DNA of 64,000 bases, taken from NCBI RefSeq assembly GCF_003002925.1, contig NZ_PVTK01000006.1, positions 157,431 through 221,430 of the forward strand, in the 5' to 3' direction. Each line of letters opens with the position of its first letter. Position 1 is the stretch's first letter. A program made the translations under genes and the position numbers. The notes under the pieces are model-generated. The model made no database searches. It worked only from the letters and a program-made list of their open reading frames with translations, and was not told the origin of the DNA. Shown piece by piece: positions 52,917 to 63,902 of the stretch. This DNA is from Vreelandella songnenensis. Its GTDB lineage: Bacteria; Pseudomonadota; Gammaproteobacteria; Pseudomonadales; Halomonadaceae.

Positions 52917-55565
52917 ATGCTCAGGGTAGAGCTACCGGCACTTATTGACCGCCTTAATACCATTGCTCGCCAAGGGCTTGAGCAAGCAGCAGTACTGTGT
53001 GCCCAGCAGCAGGCACCCGAAGTGACTGCCGGGCATCTGCTTCAGGCAATGCTCGACCAGCCGCTGTGTGACGTGCGCTGCATCTGTGAAAGCCTCACGG
53101 TCGATACGCCCGCCTTGCGCGCCCAATTGGCAGAAGAGACACGCCCGCCGCGTAACCTGGAGGTGGCAACGCCCAGCTTTTCACCGCTGCTGGTCGAGCT
53201 GCTGCAGGATGCATGGCTTTTGGCATCCACCGAGTATCAGCACCAGACGCTGCGCAGTGGCGCCATATTTACTGCGCTCTTGCACAACCCTGAGCGCTAT
53301 CTGGGCGCCGGTTCGGTACGGCTACTTGGCGAGATCAACCGGGAAAACCTGCGCCGCCACCTTAATCGCCTGACCGCTGATTCGGCAGAAGCACCTAAGG
53401 AGGCTGACGCCAACGCCCAGCGTACTGGCGCGTCTGGCTCAAGTGATGACAGCGCCCTTGCCCGCTTTGCCACCTCGCTCACCGAGCAGGCGCGCAACGG
53501 CGAGCTGGACCCGGTGCTTGGCCGCGATCCTGAAATCGACCAGATGCTCGATATACTGGGACGCCGACGCAAGAACAACCCTATCGTGATCGGCGATGCC
53601 GGCGTCGGTAAAAGCGCCGTAGTGGAAGGGCTGGCCGCGCGTATCGTGGCAGGCCAGGTGCCCTCCGCCTTGGCCGGTGTAGAGCTTTTAACGCTGGACC
53701 TGGGCGCCCTGCAAGCAGGGGCGGCCGTAAAGGGCGAGTTTGAGAAACGTCTCAAGGCCGTGATCGATGAGGTCAAGAACGCCCCGCGCCCCACGCTGCT
53801 GTTTATCGATGAAGCGCATACGCTGATTGGTGCGGGCAATCAGGAGGGCGGGGGCGACGCCGCCAACCTGCTGAAACCCGCGCTGGCACGGGGCGAGTTG
53901 CGCACGATTGCCGCGACCACCTGGCGCGAGTACAAGAAATATTTCGAGAAAGACCCGGCGCTTTCGCGGCGTTTCCAGCCCGTGGCGCTGTCCGAGCCTA
54001 GCGTCGAGCAGGCGCTGGTGATTCTGCGCGGCCTGCGGGACGTGTATGAGCGCGCTCATGGCGTGCTCATCGGTGATAGCGGGCTGCGCGCTGCAGCGTC
54101 GCTTTCCGCACGATACCTGGCCGGGCGCCAACTGCCCGACAAGGCCATCGACGTACTGGATACGGCGTGTACGCGTCTGGCGCAAGCGCTGGATACACCG
54201 CCGCGCAAGCTGAGCCACCTGCAGAGCGAACACACTGCCGCCCTGCGCGAACGCGATCAGCTGGCCCGCGAACAGTTGCTGGGCCGTGAGCCGGATGCCT
54301 CGATGGGCCAGGCGCTCAGCGAGCGCCTGGCCGCCCTTGAAGCCGAGCTCGCCACCCTGGAAGCTGCCTGGCAAGAGCAGCGCGAATGCGTTGACGCCAT
54401 CGTCACGCTGCATCGCCAACTGTTGGATGCTGACGGCACCGGCGAACGTGCCCAAGACGACCAGCCGCCGGCCGAGCCGCGCTCGCCCGAACAGCTGCAC
54501 GCGGAGCTTGCCGAACGCGAGCAGCAGCTGACGCGCCTGCAGCAGGCCCATGCGCTGGTGAACCCAAGTGTTGAAGAAGCCCAGATCGCCCAGGTCATCG
54601 GTGACTGGACGGGGGTGCCGGTAGAGCGCATGACCAGCGATGAGCTGACGCGCCTGACCGAACTCCCCACCCATCTGGGCAGCTTGATCAAGGGGCAGGA
54701 CATCGCGATCGAGCGGGTGCATCGCCACCTGCTGACCGCGCGTGCGGATCTGCGCCGCCCGGGCCGCCCTCTGGGCGCTTTCCTGCTGGTTGGCCCAAGT
54801 GGCGTGGGCAAGACGGAAACCGTGGTGCAGATCGCCGAGCAGCTGTACGGCGGCCGCCAGTTCCTTACTACCATCAACATGTCCGAGTATCAGGAGAAGC
54901 ACACGGTCTCCCGGCTGATCGGCTCGCCCCCGGGGTATGTCGGGTTTGGCGAAGGCGGACTGTTGACCGAGGCCATCCGCCAACGCCCTTACTCAGTGGT
55001 GTTGCTGGATGAAGTGGAGAAAGCCCATCCTGATGTGCTGAATCTTTTCTATCAGGCGTTCGATAAGGGTGAGCTTGCCGATGGCGAAGGGCGGCTGATC
55101 GATTGCAAGAACGTGCTGTTCTTTCTCACCTCCAACCTGGGTTATGAGGCGATCGTTGCCCACGGCGAAGACGCCACCGCCCTGGATGAAGCGCTCTACC
55201 CGGTGCTTGCCGAGTTCTTCAAGCCCGCACTGCTGGCACGCATGGAAGTGGTGCCTTACCTGCCGCTCGATGGCGATACGCTGCGCGATATCGTCAAGGC
55301 CAAGCTCACGACACTGGCCACGCGCATCCGTGAACGTCATCGCCAGGCCGAGGTAGTGCTGGAAGACGCCCTGGCCGAAGCCATATGCGTACGGGCCACG
55401 CGCAGCGAAAACGGTGCGCGCATGCTGGAGTCGGTAATCGATGGCGAACTGCTGCCGCCGCTTTCCCGGGCGCTGCTTGAGCGCATGGCGCGCCGCGAGA
55501 CGGTTTCCAGCGTGGTGCTGGGGGTCGATCCACAAGACGGCACCTTCACTGCAGAGGTTGCCTGA
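52917..55565 (+). CDS. clpV: T6SS sheath-recycling AAA+ ATPase ClpV (TssH)
   Basis: An AAA+ unfoldase of 882 residues that disassembles contracted sheath. The N-terminal domain (1-150) recognises TssC. Two ATPase domains follow: Walker A sites GDAGVGKS near 226-233 and GPSGVGKT near 626-633, with Walker B motifs LLFIDEAHT and [10 protein letters not shown] ClpB-like coiled-coil insertion lies between (about 400-540). Length and start agree with the family; 8 bp after tssL. Confidence 0.95.
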   Translation: MLRVELPALIDRLNTIARQGLEQAAVLCAQQQAPEVTAGHLLQAMLDQPLCDVRCICESLTVDTPALRAQLAEETRPPRNLEVATPSFSPLLVELLQDAWLLASTEYQHQTLRSGAIFTALLHNPERYLGAGSVRLLGEINRENLRRHLNRLTADSAEAPKEADANAQRTGASGSSDDSALARFATSLTEQARNGELDPVLGRDPEIDQMLDILGRRRKNNPIVIGDAGVGKSAVVEGLAARIVAGQVPSALAGVELLTLDLGALQAGAAVKGEFEKRLKAVIDEVKNAPRPTLLFIDEAHTLIGAGNQEGGGDAANLLKPALARGELRTIAATTWREYKKYFEKDPALSRRFQPVALSEPSVEQALVILRGLRDVYERAHGVLIGDSGLRAAASLSARYLAGRQLPDKAIDVLDTACTRLAQALDTPPRKLSHLQSEHTAALRERDQLAREQLLGREPDASMGQALSERLAALEAELATLEAAWQEQRECVDAIVTLHRQLLDADGTGERAQDDQPPAEPRSPEQLHAELAEREQQLTRLQQAHALVNPSVEEAQIAQVIGDWTGVPVERMTSDELTRLTELPTHLGSLIKGQDIAIERVHRHLLTARADLRRPGRPLGAFLLVGPSGVGKTETVVQIAEQLYGGRQFLTTINMSEYQEKHTVSRLIGSPPGYVGFGEGGLLTEAIRQRPYSVVLLDEVEKAHPDVLNLFYQAFDKGELADGEGRLIDCKNVLFFLTSNLGYEAIVAHGEDATALDEALYPVLAEFFKPALLARMEVVPYLPLDGDTLRDIVKAKLTTLATRIRERHRQAEVVLEDALAEAICVRATRSENGARMLESVIDGELLPPLSRALLERMARRETVSSVVLGVDPQDGTFTAEVA

Positions 55566-55568
55566 CCC

Positions 55569-57173
55569 ATGACGCAGCCCGTCGCCCCTACCGCCGAAAG
55601 CTCGGCGCTATCCGTCGAGCTTTCGGCCATGCCGCTGGCGTTGACCCTGGTGGAGAGCCACTGCGCGGCGACGCTACGCCAGCGCTCGGCGACGCTGTTA
55701 AAGCGCCATCTGGGGCTGGCGCTGGCGGAGTGTCTTTACATCGATGGCAGTGGGCGCTGGCTGGGCCGTGACGGTGATGAGGGCCAGTTCGACTGCGGTG
55801 ATTTTCATCACCCTTACGCCCACGTTATCCGCAGCGGCAAGCCACTGACACTGAGCGTTGCCGATGCGCGCATTCGCCTGGATCATCCAGGCTTTCAGTC
55901 CCAGGTGGCATCGCTTGGGTCCGCGCTGCATCTTCACGTTCGGCCGCTGCGCGGGGTCGAGGGCACGCGCGAATGGCTCGGCGTGATGCTGCTGGCGGGA
56001 ACGCCGGCAAGGCTTTTGGCGTTGACGGAAGACCCGGGCATGGCGGCATTTGAAGCTCTGCTGTGCCGCCTATGGATGCGCCTTGCTCGCGAGCAGGGCG
56101 AGCGGCACCGCTCGCGGATTCTTCAGGACTCCCTGGCCAAGCTCAACGATGGCACGCGACGCCAGGCACTGGCTGACCAATTGGCCGAAGACCTGCTCGG
56201 CCAATCTGCCGCCATGCAGGCACTGCGCCGACATATCGTACGGGCGGCAGAAACCAACCTGGCGGTGCTGCTACAAGGTGAAACCGGCACCGGCAAGGAT
56301 CGCGTGGCACGCGCCATGCACCAACTTTCGGCGCGGGCGAACGGCCCTTTCATGGCGATCAACTGCGCCGCGATTCCCGAAGCGCTGCTGGAGTCCGAGC
56401 TGTTTGGGCACGGCAAGGGCGCTTTTTCAGGAGCGGATCACGCCCGCGAAGGGCTTATCAGCCAGGCCGATGGCGGCACCCTGTTCCTCGATGAGATCGG
56501 TGACATGCCGCTGGCGCTGCAGGCCAAACTGCTGCGCGTACTCGAAAGCGGCCGCTACCGCCCGCTGGGGGAAAACGAGGAGCGCTGCGCTGACCTGCGC
56601 GTGGTCGCGGCAACGCATCAACCCCTGCGCGAGCAGATCAAGGAGCAGCGGTTTCGTGCGGATCTTTACTACCGCCTGGGCCAGTTTCCGATCACTCTGC
56701 CGCCCTTGAACGAGCGCCGGGACGATATTGCCCAGCTGGCGCAGTCTTTCATCACCGATTTCTGCGCACGGGAAGGGCGTGACGAGATGGGCATCACGCC
56801 CGCCGCGCTGCGCCTGCTTTATCGCCGGGATTATCCGGGCAACGTACGCGAGCTTAAAAACGTGATCGATTACGCCTGCGCGATGACGCCTCACGGCGCC
56901 GATATTGACACCTATGTGCTGCCCGGCGAGCAGGATAGCCAGCTCGCGGACAGCGGCCTGGATGACATGGTGGCTCCAGCAGAGGAGATGCCGCTTGCAC
57001 TGCCGGGCGACATTGATGATCTGCGTCAGACGATGCGCGATATCGAATCCACCATTATTCGCCAGCGATTGCGCCTGTTTGGGGGCAATCGCGCCCAGGC
57101 GGCGCAGAGTCTCGGGCTACCCAAGCGAACGCTGGCCCATAAATGTCAGCTACTGGAACTGGATATCAAATGA
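55569..57173 (+). CDS. vasH: Sigma-54-dependent activator VasH
   Basis: A bacterial enhancer-binding protein of 534 residues that should activate the sigma-54 promoters at hcp/tssB. The N-terminal ~180 residues resemble a GAF-like sensor with no phospho-acceptor receiver. The AAA+ domain has Walker A GETGTGKD at 237-244, Walker B LFLDEIGD at 305-312 and a C-terminal HTH ([19 protein letters not shown]). The sigma-54-contact loop reads GAFSGA (284-289) where most activators have GAFTGA. It overlaps tagO by four bases. Confidence 0.93.
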   Translation: MTQPVAPTAESSALSVELSAMPLALTLVESHCAATLRQRSATLLKRHLGLALAECLYIDGSGRWLGRDGDEGQFDCGDFHHPYAHVIRSGKPLTLSVADARIRLDHPGFQSQVASLGSALHLHVRPLRGVEGTREWLGVMLLAGTPARLLALTEDPGMAAFEALLCRLWMRLAREQGERHRSRILQDSLAKLNDGTRRQALADQLAEDLLGQSAAMQALRRHIVRAAETNLAVLLQGETGTGKDRVARAMHQLSARANGPFMAINCAAIPEALLESELFGHGKGAFSGADHAREGLISQADGGTLFLDEIGDMPLALQAKLLRVLESGRYRPLGENEERCADLRVVAATHQPLREQIKEQRFRADLYYRLGQFPITLPPLNERRDDIAQLAQSFITDFCAREGRDEMGITPAALRLLYRRDYPGNVRELKNVIDYACAMTPHGADIDTYVLPGEQDSQLADSGLDDMVAPAEEMPLALPGDIDDLRQTMRDIESTIIRQRLRLFGGNRAQAAQSLGLPKRTLAHKCQLLELDIK

Positions 57174-57823
57174 ACGCGATGCTGCTAAAACGTCAGTGGA
57201 CTATCGGTGGCCTGCTGACGCTCTGCCTGCTGGCCTGCGCACCTGCCCAGGCCGATGAGCAAGATGCGCGCCTCAAGAGCGCTCAGGCCTGCGCGGAAGA
57301 AACCTCCCGCCTGGAGCGACTGAACTGCTACGACGCGCTCTTTCTGGAAGCCAATTTCAGTGTTGATGACGATGAGCTGCCCGCGCTGTGGCAAGCCATC
57401 GAGCGTCAGGAGGCCGCCCGGCCTGATGAAAACGTCGGACTGATAGCGCAAGAGGCTGGGGATAGTGTACTGATCAGCGTGCCAGCCCTCGGCACGACGC
57501 CTCCCAGGCCCATTATGGTGATGGCCTGCGAAAGGCTGATCACCCGCTTCCAGCTGCATCTGCCCACGCCCATCAGCGGTGCCCGGATGGATCTACGGCT
57601 CACAGGAGGAGGGCGCACGGTGCAGCAGCAGTGGCGTGTACGTGACGGCGGCCGGGTGGTCAGCGGCGGACGCGGCTTGCCCGCCATCGATACGCTGCGC
57701 CAACTGCTGGATGCCGAGGAAGTTACGCTGCATAGCGACGTAACAGGGCTTGACGGACTGCGCTTCAACGTGGCGGGGTTGCGCCAGGAAATTGCCCCGC
57801 TACGCGAAGCGTGCCGCTGGTAA
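57170..57823 (+). CDS. tagO: T6SS-associated protein TagO (VasI)
   Basis: A 217-residue exported protein of the VasI/TagO/EvfG family. A signal peptide is visible ([14 protein letters not shown], cleavage around residue 26-29; the Cys residues in LLACAPA could also fit a lipobox). Blocks: [19 protein letters not shown] and [21 protein letters not shown]. Found in vas-type clusters between vasH and tssA; its precise role is not settled. The start codon ATG 57170 overlaps the vasH stop. Confidence 0.82.
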   Translation: MNAMLLKRQWTIGGLLTLCLLACAPAQADEQDARLKSAQACAEETSRLERLNCYDALFLEANFSVDDDELPALWQAIERQEAARPDENVGLIAQEAGDSVLISVPALGTTPPRPIMVMACERLITRFQLHLPTPISGARMDLRLTGGGRTVQQQWRVRDGGRVVSGGRGLPAIDTLRQLLDAEEVTLHSDVTGLDGLRFNVAGLRQEIAPLREACRW

Positions 57824-57833
57824 GGGAGGTTTC

Positions 57834-59291
57834 ATGCGAATTACTGCCGAGTCACACCTGGGCCCCTTGCTGGCTCCTCTGCCCGCCAACGGCGAGGGTG
57901 CCCCGGTGGGCGAGCCGGTGGAAGATAGCAACGACTATCTGACGCTGGATGAGGAAATGATGAAGATTGGCTCGCTTCAGCACGCCAACGTGGAGTGGGA
58001 GACCGCCGAGACGCTGGCCATCCGTATGCTGAGCGAGCGTAGCAAGGATCTGAAGGTGCTGGGCCATCTGATGCACTGTATGCAGCACGGAGGCAGCGGC
58101 GTGCGTTTTGCGCTTTCACTACGCCTGCTTGCCCGAAGCATCGCCCAGCCCTGGTGGGAGCACGCCTACCCGTTTGCAGGCAAGCGCGGTGTCAAGATGC
58201 GCCCGCGGCTGTTTCAACAGCTGATTCAGCGCAGCGTCAAACTCGTATCAACGCTCGATTTTCACAATGCCGAGGATGAGTTTGACGCCTGTCAGGCTTC
58301 GTTGACGGAGCTTGAACACCAGGTGGCCGAGAAGGCGTTGCCGGATGATGCGCTGGCTGAGCTAAGCCGCCAGCTAAAGGCCAAGCGACCAACCCAGCAG
58401 GCAGCTCAGAGCGCTTCTCAGTCATCGGCTGGTGAGCAATCCACCAGCCAGCCGGCGGCTCGTCAGGAGCAGGCGGCCACCACGTCTTCGACGGCCAAGG
58501 CGCCGGAGCTGCGCCTTGAGGCGGGCAACGAGCGCTCGAATCGCCAGGCGCTGCTCAAGATGGCAGAGTTTCTGGGCGAGCAGTCACCGGGCGAGCCGCT
58601 GGCCTACCGCCTGCGCCGCTATGCGGTATGGAGCACGATTCAAGCGCTGCCCGCGGCCAAGGAGAACGGCAAGACCGAGCTTGCGCCGGTATCAGCGGAC
58701 CGGGTTTCCGATTACCGCGAAGCGCTTGCCAAGGGCGGCGACAACGAACTTTGGCAGCGTATCGAAAATAGCCTGGCGCTAAGCCCCTATTGGCTGGAAG
58801 GCCACCGTCTGAGTGCCGGGCTTGCCAAAAAGCTTGGTCACAGCCGCTGTGCCGAAGCGATCCGTGATGAAACGCAGCGGTTCGTGGAGCGCCTGCCGGG
58901 TATCGAGGCGCTCACTTTCAATAGCGGCGCTTCATTCGTCGATGAAGAAACGACGCGCTGGCTGTACAGCAACGAAAACAGTGGCGGCGCGGCTGGCGGC
59001 GGTAGCGAGGCCTGGCACGCCGGGCTTGAAGAGGCACGCGAAGCCGTGGCAGACGGCGATCTCGCCGCCGCGCTCAAGGTGCTCGACCAAGGCTTGAGCA
59101 GCGCCCGAACGCCCCGAGAAAGCGCGTACTGGCGCCTGGCCAGCGCGGATCTGCTGCAGGAAACCGGGCTCGAAAGCCTGGCGCAGCAGCACTACCGCAC
59201 GCTGCATCAAACGGTAACGGAACTGGCATTAGAGCAGTGGGAACCCGCGCTGGTATCGCGCCTGAAAGCCGCGATTCAAGAAACGCACTGA
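57834..59291 (+). CDS. tssA: T6SS protein TssA (VasJ type)
   Basis: TssA helps nucleate tube and sheath assembly at the baseplate. The 485 residues start with the ImpA_N domain (LDEEMMKIGSLQHANVEWETAE, then HLMHCMQHGGSGVRFALSL). A ~70-residue Gln/Ser/Ala-rich linker (about 200-255) follows, and the VasJ-type C-terminal domain is rich in helices with YWLEGHRLSAGLAKKLGH. The start ATG 57834 is preceded by GGGAGGT; a frame 28 codons longer is spurious. Confidence 0.9.
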   Translation: MRITAESHLGPLLAPLPANGEGAPVGEPVEDSNDYLTLDEEMMKIGSLQHANVEWETAETLAIRMLSERSKDLKVLGHLMHCMQHGGSGVRFALSLRLLARSIAQPWWEHAYPFAGKRGVKMRPRLFQQLIQRSVKLVSTLDFHNAEDEFDACQASLTELEHQVAEKALPDDALAELSRQLKAKRPTQQAAQSASQSSAGEQSTSQPAARQEQAATTSSTAKAPELRLEAGNERSNRQALLKMAEFLGEQSPGEPLAYRLRRYAVWSTIQALPAAKENGKTELAPVSADRVSDYREALAKGGDNELWQRIENSLALSPYWLEGHRLSAGLAKKLGHSRCAEAIRDETQRFVERLPGIEALTFNSGASFVDEETTRWLYSNENSGGAAGGGSEAWHAGLEEAREAVADGDLAAALKVLDQGLSSARTPRESAYWRLASADLLQETGLESLAQQHYRTLHQTVTELALEQWEPALVSRLKAAIQETH

Positions 59292-59328
59292 CAACGGTCA
59301 ATATTAAAGGGACGAGGGATAAAGGCTA

Positions 59329-62300
59329 ATGTGGTCAACCATAACGTCGAAGCTGAGCCGCTGGGTGCCTGGTTTGTCGCGGGCACAAACAGCAAAAAAC
59401 CGGGCCAATGCACACGGCAACAAGGCCAAGGGGCTTTTGCGCCTCTCCACGCTACTGTGGACAGTGCTGCTGGCCATTCTGGTGGTGGCTATCTGGTGGT
59501 GGGGGCCTGGCTGGGAAGTGCGCGGCGTGATGCCGCTGGCACCGCTTACCAACCGCCTGCTGGCAACGCTTGCGGTCGTGACCCTGGTGGCCGTTATCTG
59601 GGGAGTACGCCTTGCCCGGCGCCTGCGCGCTCTGGATGACGAACGCCAGTTGGAAGAGTCGCGCCAGCAGGACCCGATCATGTCCCAGGTCGAGCGCCAG
59701 GAAGACTCGCTCAATCAGGTCCTCACTGAGCTTACCGACAGTTTGGGTGGCAGCAACAGCCGTTATCGGCTGCCCTGGTATCTGGTGATGGGCGTCGAGA
59801 ACGCCGGCAAGACCAGCCTGATCAACCGCTCGGGCCAGAACTTCGCCCTGACCCACGTCATGAAAGCCTCGGGCCAGAGCAGCAAACAGGGCCAGCTCGG
59901 CTTTGACTGGTGGATCGGTGACAAGGCGGTGCTGATCGACCCGGATGGCGAGCTTCTGACTCAGGGCGCTATGGAAGGTGGCGAACCCCAGGAACTCCAG
60001 CGCCGGCTGTGGGACCACTTCGTCGGCTGGCTGGAGCATAACCGCCCCCAGCGCCCGCTGGATGGCGTGGTGCTGGTACTGGACCTTGCCCGCCTGAGCC
60101 ATGCCCAGGTAGCCGTTCGCAAGGCCTACTCGGCGCTGCTGCGCAGCCGTTTGCGTGAACTGATGGAGCGCCACGGTACCCGCTTGCCGGTGTACGTCAC
60201 GTTCAGCAAGATGGACCTGCTGCACGGCTTTGATGACTTCTTCCGCCACTACTCCCGCGCAGCCCGCCGAGCGCCGCTAGGCTTCACGTTCACTCCGGCG
60301 TCCATGAATACCCCTGGCAAGTGGGAAGCTGAGTTCGAAGCCGATTACGACGCCATGCTGGCGCGCTTGAATCAACTGATGCCCACCATGCTTTCCGAGT
60401 GCCGCGACCGTGAAGAGCGCGAGTCGGTATTTCGTTTTGTACGCCAGTTGGCAGGGCTGCGCGAGGTGCTGTTTGGCTTCTTGACCGAAGCGCTCTCCAG
60501 TGACCGCTTTTCAACGGCCGCCATGGTGCGTGGTACCTACTTCACCTCGGTGTACCAGCAGGGGGTGCCGGAAGACCCGTTCGTGGATGCCGCGGCACGG
60601 CGCTATGGGATGGATGATAGCGTTCAACCTGCCCATCGGGCCACGCGCAGCGCGCTCTACTTTACCGAAGAGCTGTTCGAGAAGGTCATTTACCCCGAAG
60701 CGGGACTGGCCGGCGACAACGCCCGCGTGACCCAGCGGCGCCAGCGCGTGCGCAAGGCAAGCCTGGCGGCGTGCCTGGTGCTGAGCGTTATTCTGGTCGG
60801 CGGCTGGACGCATTTCTATCAGAAGAACAGCGTGTCGCTTGCCGCGGTTGAACAGCGCGCGGAAACGTTCCTGGCCACTCAGCCGGAAGCGTTCCAGAGC
60901 GATGACCCCACCGGTTTTGAACTTCTCGACCCGCTCGACCGGCTGCGTCATGCCCTGGAAACCTTTGACGGGTACCGCACACATACGCCGTATCTGGCGG
61001 ACATGGGGCTGTATCAAGGCCATGTAATTGGTGCTCAGGTGGAGCGCGCCTATCTTGCCATGCTGGAGCGACAGTTCCTGCCGGCGCTGATGATCGGCAT
61101 CATGGACGACATGAACCGCGCCGAAGAGGGCAGCAATGCCAAGCTTTCGCTATTGCGCGTGCTGCGCATGATGTCGGATGCCAGCGGCCGTCAGCCGGAG
61201 CGCGTTGAACGTTTCATGGCAAACCGCTGGCAGGGTTACTTTCCCCAGCAGGGCGAGGTTCAGCGGCGGCTATTGATGCACCTGGATTACGCGCTCGAGC
61301 ATAGCGATCTTGAAGGCCGCATTGCCGAAGGCAGCCCGAGCGCTGAGCGGGCCATGGCACCGCTTCAGGGAAGCATCGCCGCCGCCCAGCAGGAGCTTTC
61401 GCGCCAACCTATCGATGAGCGCGTTTACGCCGCCTTGAAGGCGTCCGGAAACCGTCAGGGCGAGCCGCTGGATCTACGCCGCAGTGTGGGCACGCTGTTC
61501 AACACCGTGTTCATGTCGCGCAACGATGACCCCGAGAATGTACGCCTGCCGCACCTGCTCACCCGCGACGGCTTCGAAAACTACTTCCTTCAGGAACTCG
61601 ACCGGGCCACAGAGCTTGCTCTGATCGATGCCTGGGTACTCGGTCAGCGCGATAACATCAACTTCAGCGAGGCCGACCGGCAACAGCTGCAGGTGGCCCT
61701 GCGCGAGCACTACGTGGCGGATTATCATGCCAGCTGGCGTGATGCCCTGCGCGATACCCAGCTGGTACCGCTGCCGGATATCCATCAGGCCATCGTGGTG
61801 GCGGATGCGCTGGTGGGCAGCCAGCGCCCCCTCGATCGGCTGCTGGCTGCGGTAGAGCGCAATACCAGCCTCTACCCGGAGCTTCCCGAAGATGACGAGC
61901 AGGCCCGTGAGGCGCTACGCCAATCCCAGCGTTATCAGCTGGCATTTGCCATCGAGCAGCCGTTCACGCCGATCAATCAGCTGAGCCAGGCGCGCAACGA
62001 TAACCCCTCTTCACTCGAGGAGATCAAGACCGCCGTGACGGCGCTGCGCGATTACCTGATGGCGATCGAAGAGTCGAGCAATGCCGGGCGTGCTGCCTTT
62101 GTCAGCGTGCGTGACCGCCTGTCACTGCGCGGCAACGACCCCATCTATAACCTGCAGCGCATTGCCGACAGCACGCCAGAGCCGGTGGGCCGCATGCTGC
62201 ACAATCTGGCCGACCAGAGCTGGCAGTTGATGATGGCCAGCGCCACGCGGCATCTTGAAAGCCAGTGGCTGGATGACGTGGTGGCACCCTACCAGGAGCG

Positions 62301-62976
62301 CCTGGCAGGCCGCTATCCACTGGCGCCCAATGCTAGCCAGGAAGTGGCGCTGAGTGATTTCGAGGACTTCTTCGCCCCGGGCGGCACGCTGGATACCTTC
62401 TACCAGGACAGCCTGCAGCCTTTCATCGAAGGCGCGCCTGAGTACCTGGTGGATGCCGAAGGTAATTCGCTGCTGCGCGATAGCCTCTACACCGCCATTC
62501 AGCAGGCCGAGCAGATTCGGCGCGCCTACTTCAGCCGTGACGGCGCGCTGGACGTGGAGTTTGCCCTTGAACCCGTCAGCCTGTCGCCGGACAAGCGTCG
62601 CAGCGTGATCAGCGTGGACGGCCAGCTGATCGAGTATGCCCACAGTGCCAGCCAGCGAGTGTCGATGATCTGGCCAAACGCGCTGCGTGGCGGTACGGAA
62701 AGCCGAATCACCATGGTGCCTAGCGAAGTGAACCGCTCGCCGAGAAGCGTTGCCCAGGATGGCGCCTGGGCATGGTTTCGGCTGCTGGAGCAGGCCGATA
62801 TCACCAGCGTAAGCGAACGCGAGCTGGAGCTTCGGTTCAACGTTGACGGCGGCACCATGCGCTACCGCCTGTTTGCCAGCGGTGCGCCCAATCCCTTCAC
62901 GCGTCCACTGGCCGCAGGCTTCCAGCTGCCGTCCGCCCTTTATGCTGAGCGAGGTAGCAATGCTGACCAAACTTAA
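59329..62976 (+). CDS. tssM: T6SS inner-membrane protein TssM (IcmF)
   Basis: The large membrane-complex subunit, 1215 residues. Membrane spans are at about 41-58 and 76-94, and a third at about 480-498 before the large periplasmic domain, which binds TssJ. Between the second and third spans is a GTPase-like domain with Walker A GVENAGKT at 155-162 and a following DPDGELL. So this is a Walker-A-positive TssM. Length and order are standard for the family. Confidence 0.95.
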   Translation: MWSTITSKLSRWVPGLSRAQTAKNRANAHGNKAKGLLRLSTLLWTVLLAILVVAIWWWGPGWEVRGVMPLAPLTNRLLATLAVVTLVAVIWGVRLARRLRALDDERQLEESRQQDPIMSQVERQEDSLNQVLTELTDSLGGSNSRYRLPWYLVMGVENAGKTSLINRSGQNFALTHVMKASGQSSKQGQLGFDWWIGDKAVLIDPDGELLTQGAMEGGEPQELQRRLWDHFVGWLEHNRPQRPLDGVVLVLDLARLSHAQVAVRKAYSALLRSRLRELMERHGTRLPVYVTFSKMDLLHGFDDFFRHYSRAARRAPLGFTFTPASMNTPGKWEAEFEADYDAMLARLNQLMPTMLSECRDREERESVFRFVRQLAGLREVLFGFLTEALSSDRFSTAAMVRGTYFTSVYQQGVPEDPFVDAAARRYGMDDSVQPAHRATRSALYFTEELFEKVIYPEAGLAGDNARVTQRRQRVRKASLAACLVLSVILVGGWTHFYQKNSVSLAAVEQRAETFLATQPEAFQSDDPTGFELLDPLDRLRHALETFDGYRTHTPYLADMGLYQGHVIGAQVERAYLAMLERQFLPALMIGIMDDMNRAEEGSNAKLSLLRVLRMMSDASGRQPERVERFMANRWQGYFPQQGEVQRRLLMHLDYALEHSDLEGRIAEGSPSAERAMAPLQGSIAAAQQELSRQPIDERVYAALKASGNRQGEPLDLRRSVGTLFNTVFMSRNDDPENVRLPHLLTRDGFENYFLQELDRATELALIDAWVLGQRDNINFSEADRQQLQVALREHYVADYHASWRDALRDTQLVPLPDIHQAIVVADALVGSQRPLDRLLAAVERNTSLYPELPEDDEQAREALRQSQRYQLAFAIEQPFTPINQLSQARNDNPSSLEEIKTAVTALRDYLMAIEESSNAGRAAFVSVRDRLSLRGNDPIYNLQRIADSTPEPVGRMLHNLADQSWQLMMASATRHLESQWLDDVVAPYQERLAGRYPLAPNASQEVALSDFEDFFAPGGTLDTFYQDSLQPFIEGAPEYLVDAEGNSLLRDSLYTAIQQAEQIRRAYFSRDGALDVEFALEPVSLSPDKRRSVISVDGQLIEYAHSASQRVSMIWPNALRGGTESRITMVPSEVNRSPRSVAQDGAWAWFRLLEQADITSVSERELELRFNVDGGTMRYRLFASGAPNPFTRPLAAGFQLPSALYAERGSNADQT

Positions 62977-63547
62977 GCAGCTGTTTATCTCCGATAAAGA
63001 CAAGCCGGCGGCGCGCCACAAGCGCAAGGGCGCAAAGCGCTCACGCCCACTGATGGACGCGCGCAACGAGGATATCGACAGCTTTATCGAAGCGGTATAT
63101 CAGGCCGATGCCAAAGGCCACTCCCCTTGGGTGCTGCGCGATAAAAGCGTGCTCGATACGCTGCGCCGTGCACTTGAATTCACCGTTAATCGCCAAGTAT
63201 GGATGCAGCGGGAAAATGGCCAGGTGGCCCACTGGCAGGGCCGCCTGCTGGCGCTGCGCCATGGCGATGGCCCGCCGCTGGGTATGGTGCTGGCCTGCCG
63301 GCCGGATGACGAAGCCGCCTGGCAGCTCAAGTTTTTCTACATCAGCCGGGAGTGGAAGGGCAGCGGCCACGGCACCCGTCTGCTGATGGCGGTGCGGCGA
63401 AGCCTAAGCGGGGTGCCGCTGCAAACGCGCCTGCCGCTGGCCTGCCATTCGGCCATCGACAGCCTGGAGGCGGCGGGCTTCAGCCGCCAGTACGTGGATG
63501 TCCTGGAAGTGGCGAGTTACGAAGCCCCTGCCCAGTGGGATGAGTAA
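62960..63547 (+). CDS. GNAT-like acetyltransferase in the T6SS cluster
   Basis: A 195-residue protein with no assigned role. A basic N-terminus (KLKQLFISDKDKPAARHKRKGAKR) is followed by a GNAT-like fold: FYISREWKGSGHGTRLLMAVRRSL has the acetyl-CoA loop pattern (SGHGT), and HSAIDSLEAAGFSRQYVD is the helix-turn typical of the GNAT C-terminus. The start is ATG 62960, inside the tssM end (17-base overlap), with GAGGTAG upstream. Its place between tssM and the PAAR gene suggests a T6SS accessory role, an effector, or an effector modifier; none can be shown from sequence. Confidence 0.6.
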   Translation: MLTKLKQLFISDKDKPAARHKRKGAKRSRPLMDARNEDIDSFIEAVYQADAKGHSPWVLRDKSVLDTLRRALEFTVNRQVWMQRENGQVAHWQGRLLALRHGDGPPLGMVLACRPDDEAAWQLKFFYISREWKGSGHGTRLLMAVRRSLSGVPLQTRLPLACHSAIDSLEAAGFSRQYVDVLEVASYEAPAQWDE

Positions 63548-63613
63548 CCCGCCAGCGCAACACTGAAGCGGCAAGCAGGACGAATACGCGGAACCGGAAC
63601 AGGAGCAGTGATA

Positions 63614-63901
63614 ATGGGCCAGAAATTTGTACTCGTAGGCGATATGGGAACCGACCACGATGGTTTCCCCCCGACGCCCGTCATCGCAGGTAGCGGCACG
63701 GTGATCATGGATGGCAAGCCGGTGGCCCGCGTGGGCGACCCGTTAGAGCCCCACGACAAGCCCAATCATCCCAAGCACCCGCGGGCGATTGCCCAAGGTT
63801 CCGGCACGATTTTGATTGACGGCAAGCCAGCGGCTTTAACCGGCCACGCGGTCGATTGCGGTGGTGTGATCATTGGTTCTGGTTCAGGGGAGGGGAGTTA
63901 A
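63614..63901 (+). CDS. PAAR-domain spike tip protein
   Basis: A 95-residue PAAR protein that would cap the VgrG spike. It has the repeated VIAGSGTVIMDGKPVARVGDP and AIAQGSGTILIDGKPAALTGH halves and His residues for metal binding near positions 17, 48 and 52-56. There is no C-terminal toxin extension, so it is a bare PAAR. The start is ATG 63614, 8 bases from AGGAG (63601-63605); an upstream in-frame GTG is too close to that site. vgrG follows immediately. Confidence 0.9.
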   Translation: MGQKFVLVGDMGTDHDGFPPTPVIAGSGTVIMDGKPVARVGDPLEPHDKPNHPKHPRAIAQGSGTILIDGKPAALTGHAVDCGGVIIGSGSGEGS

Positions 63902-63902
63902 G

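Noticed and set aside
53688..54983. Open frame of about 430 codons antisense to clpV
   Set aside because: Same reasoning: an antisense shadow of a GC-rich gene with no independent start signal.
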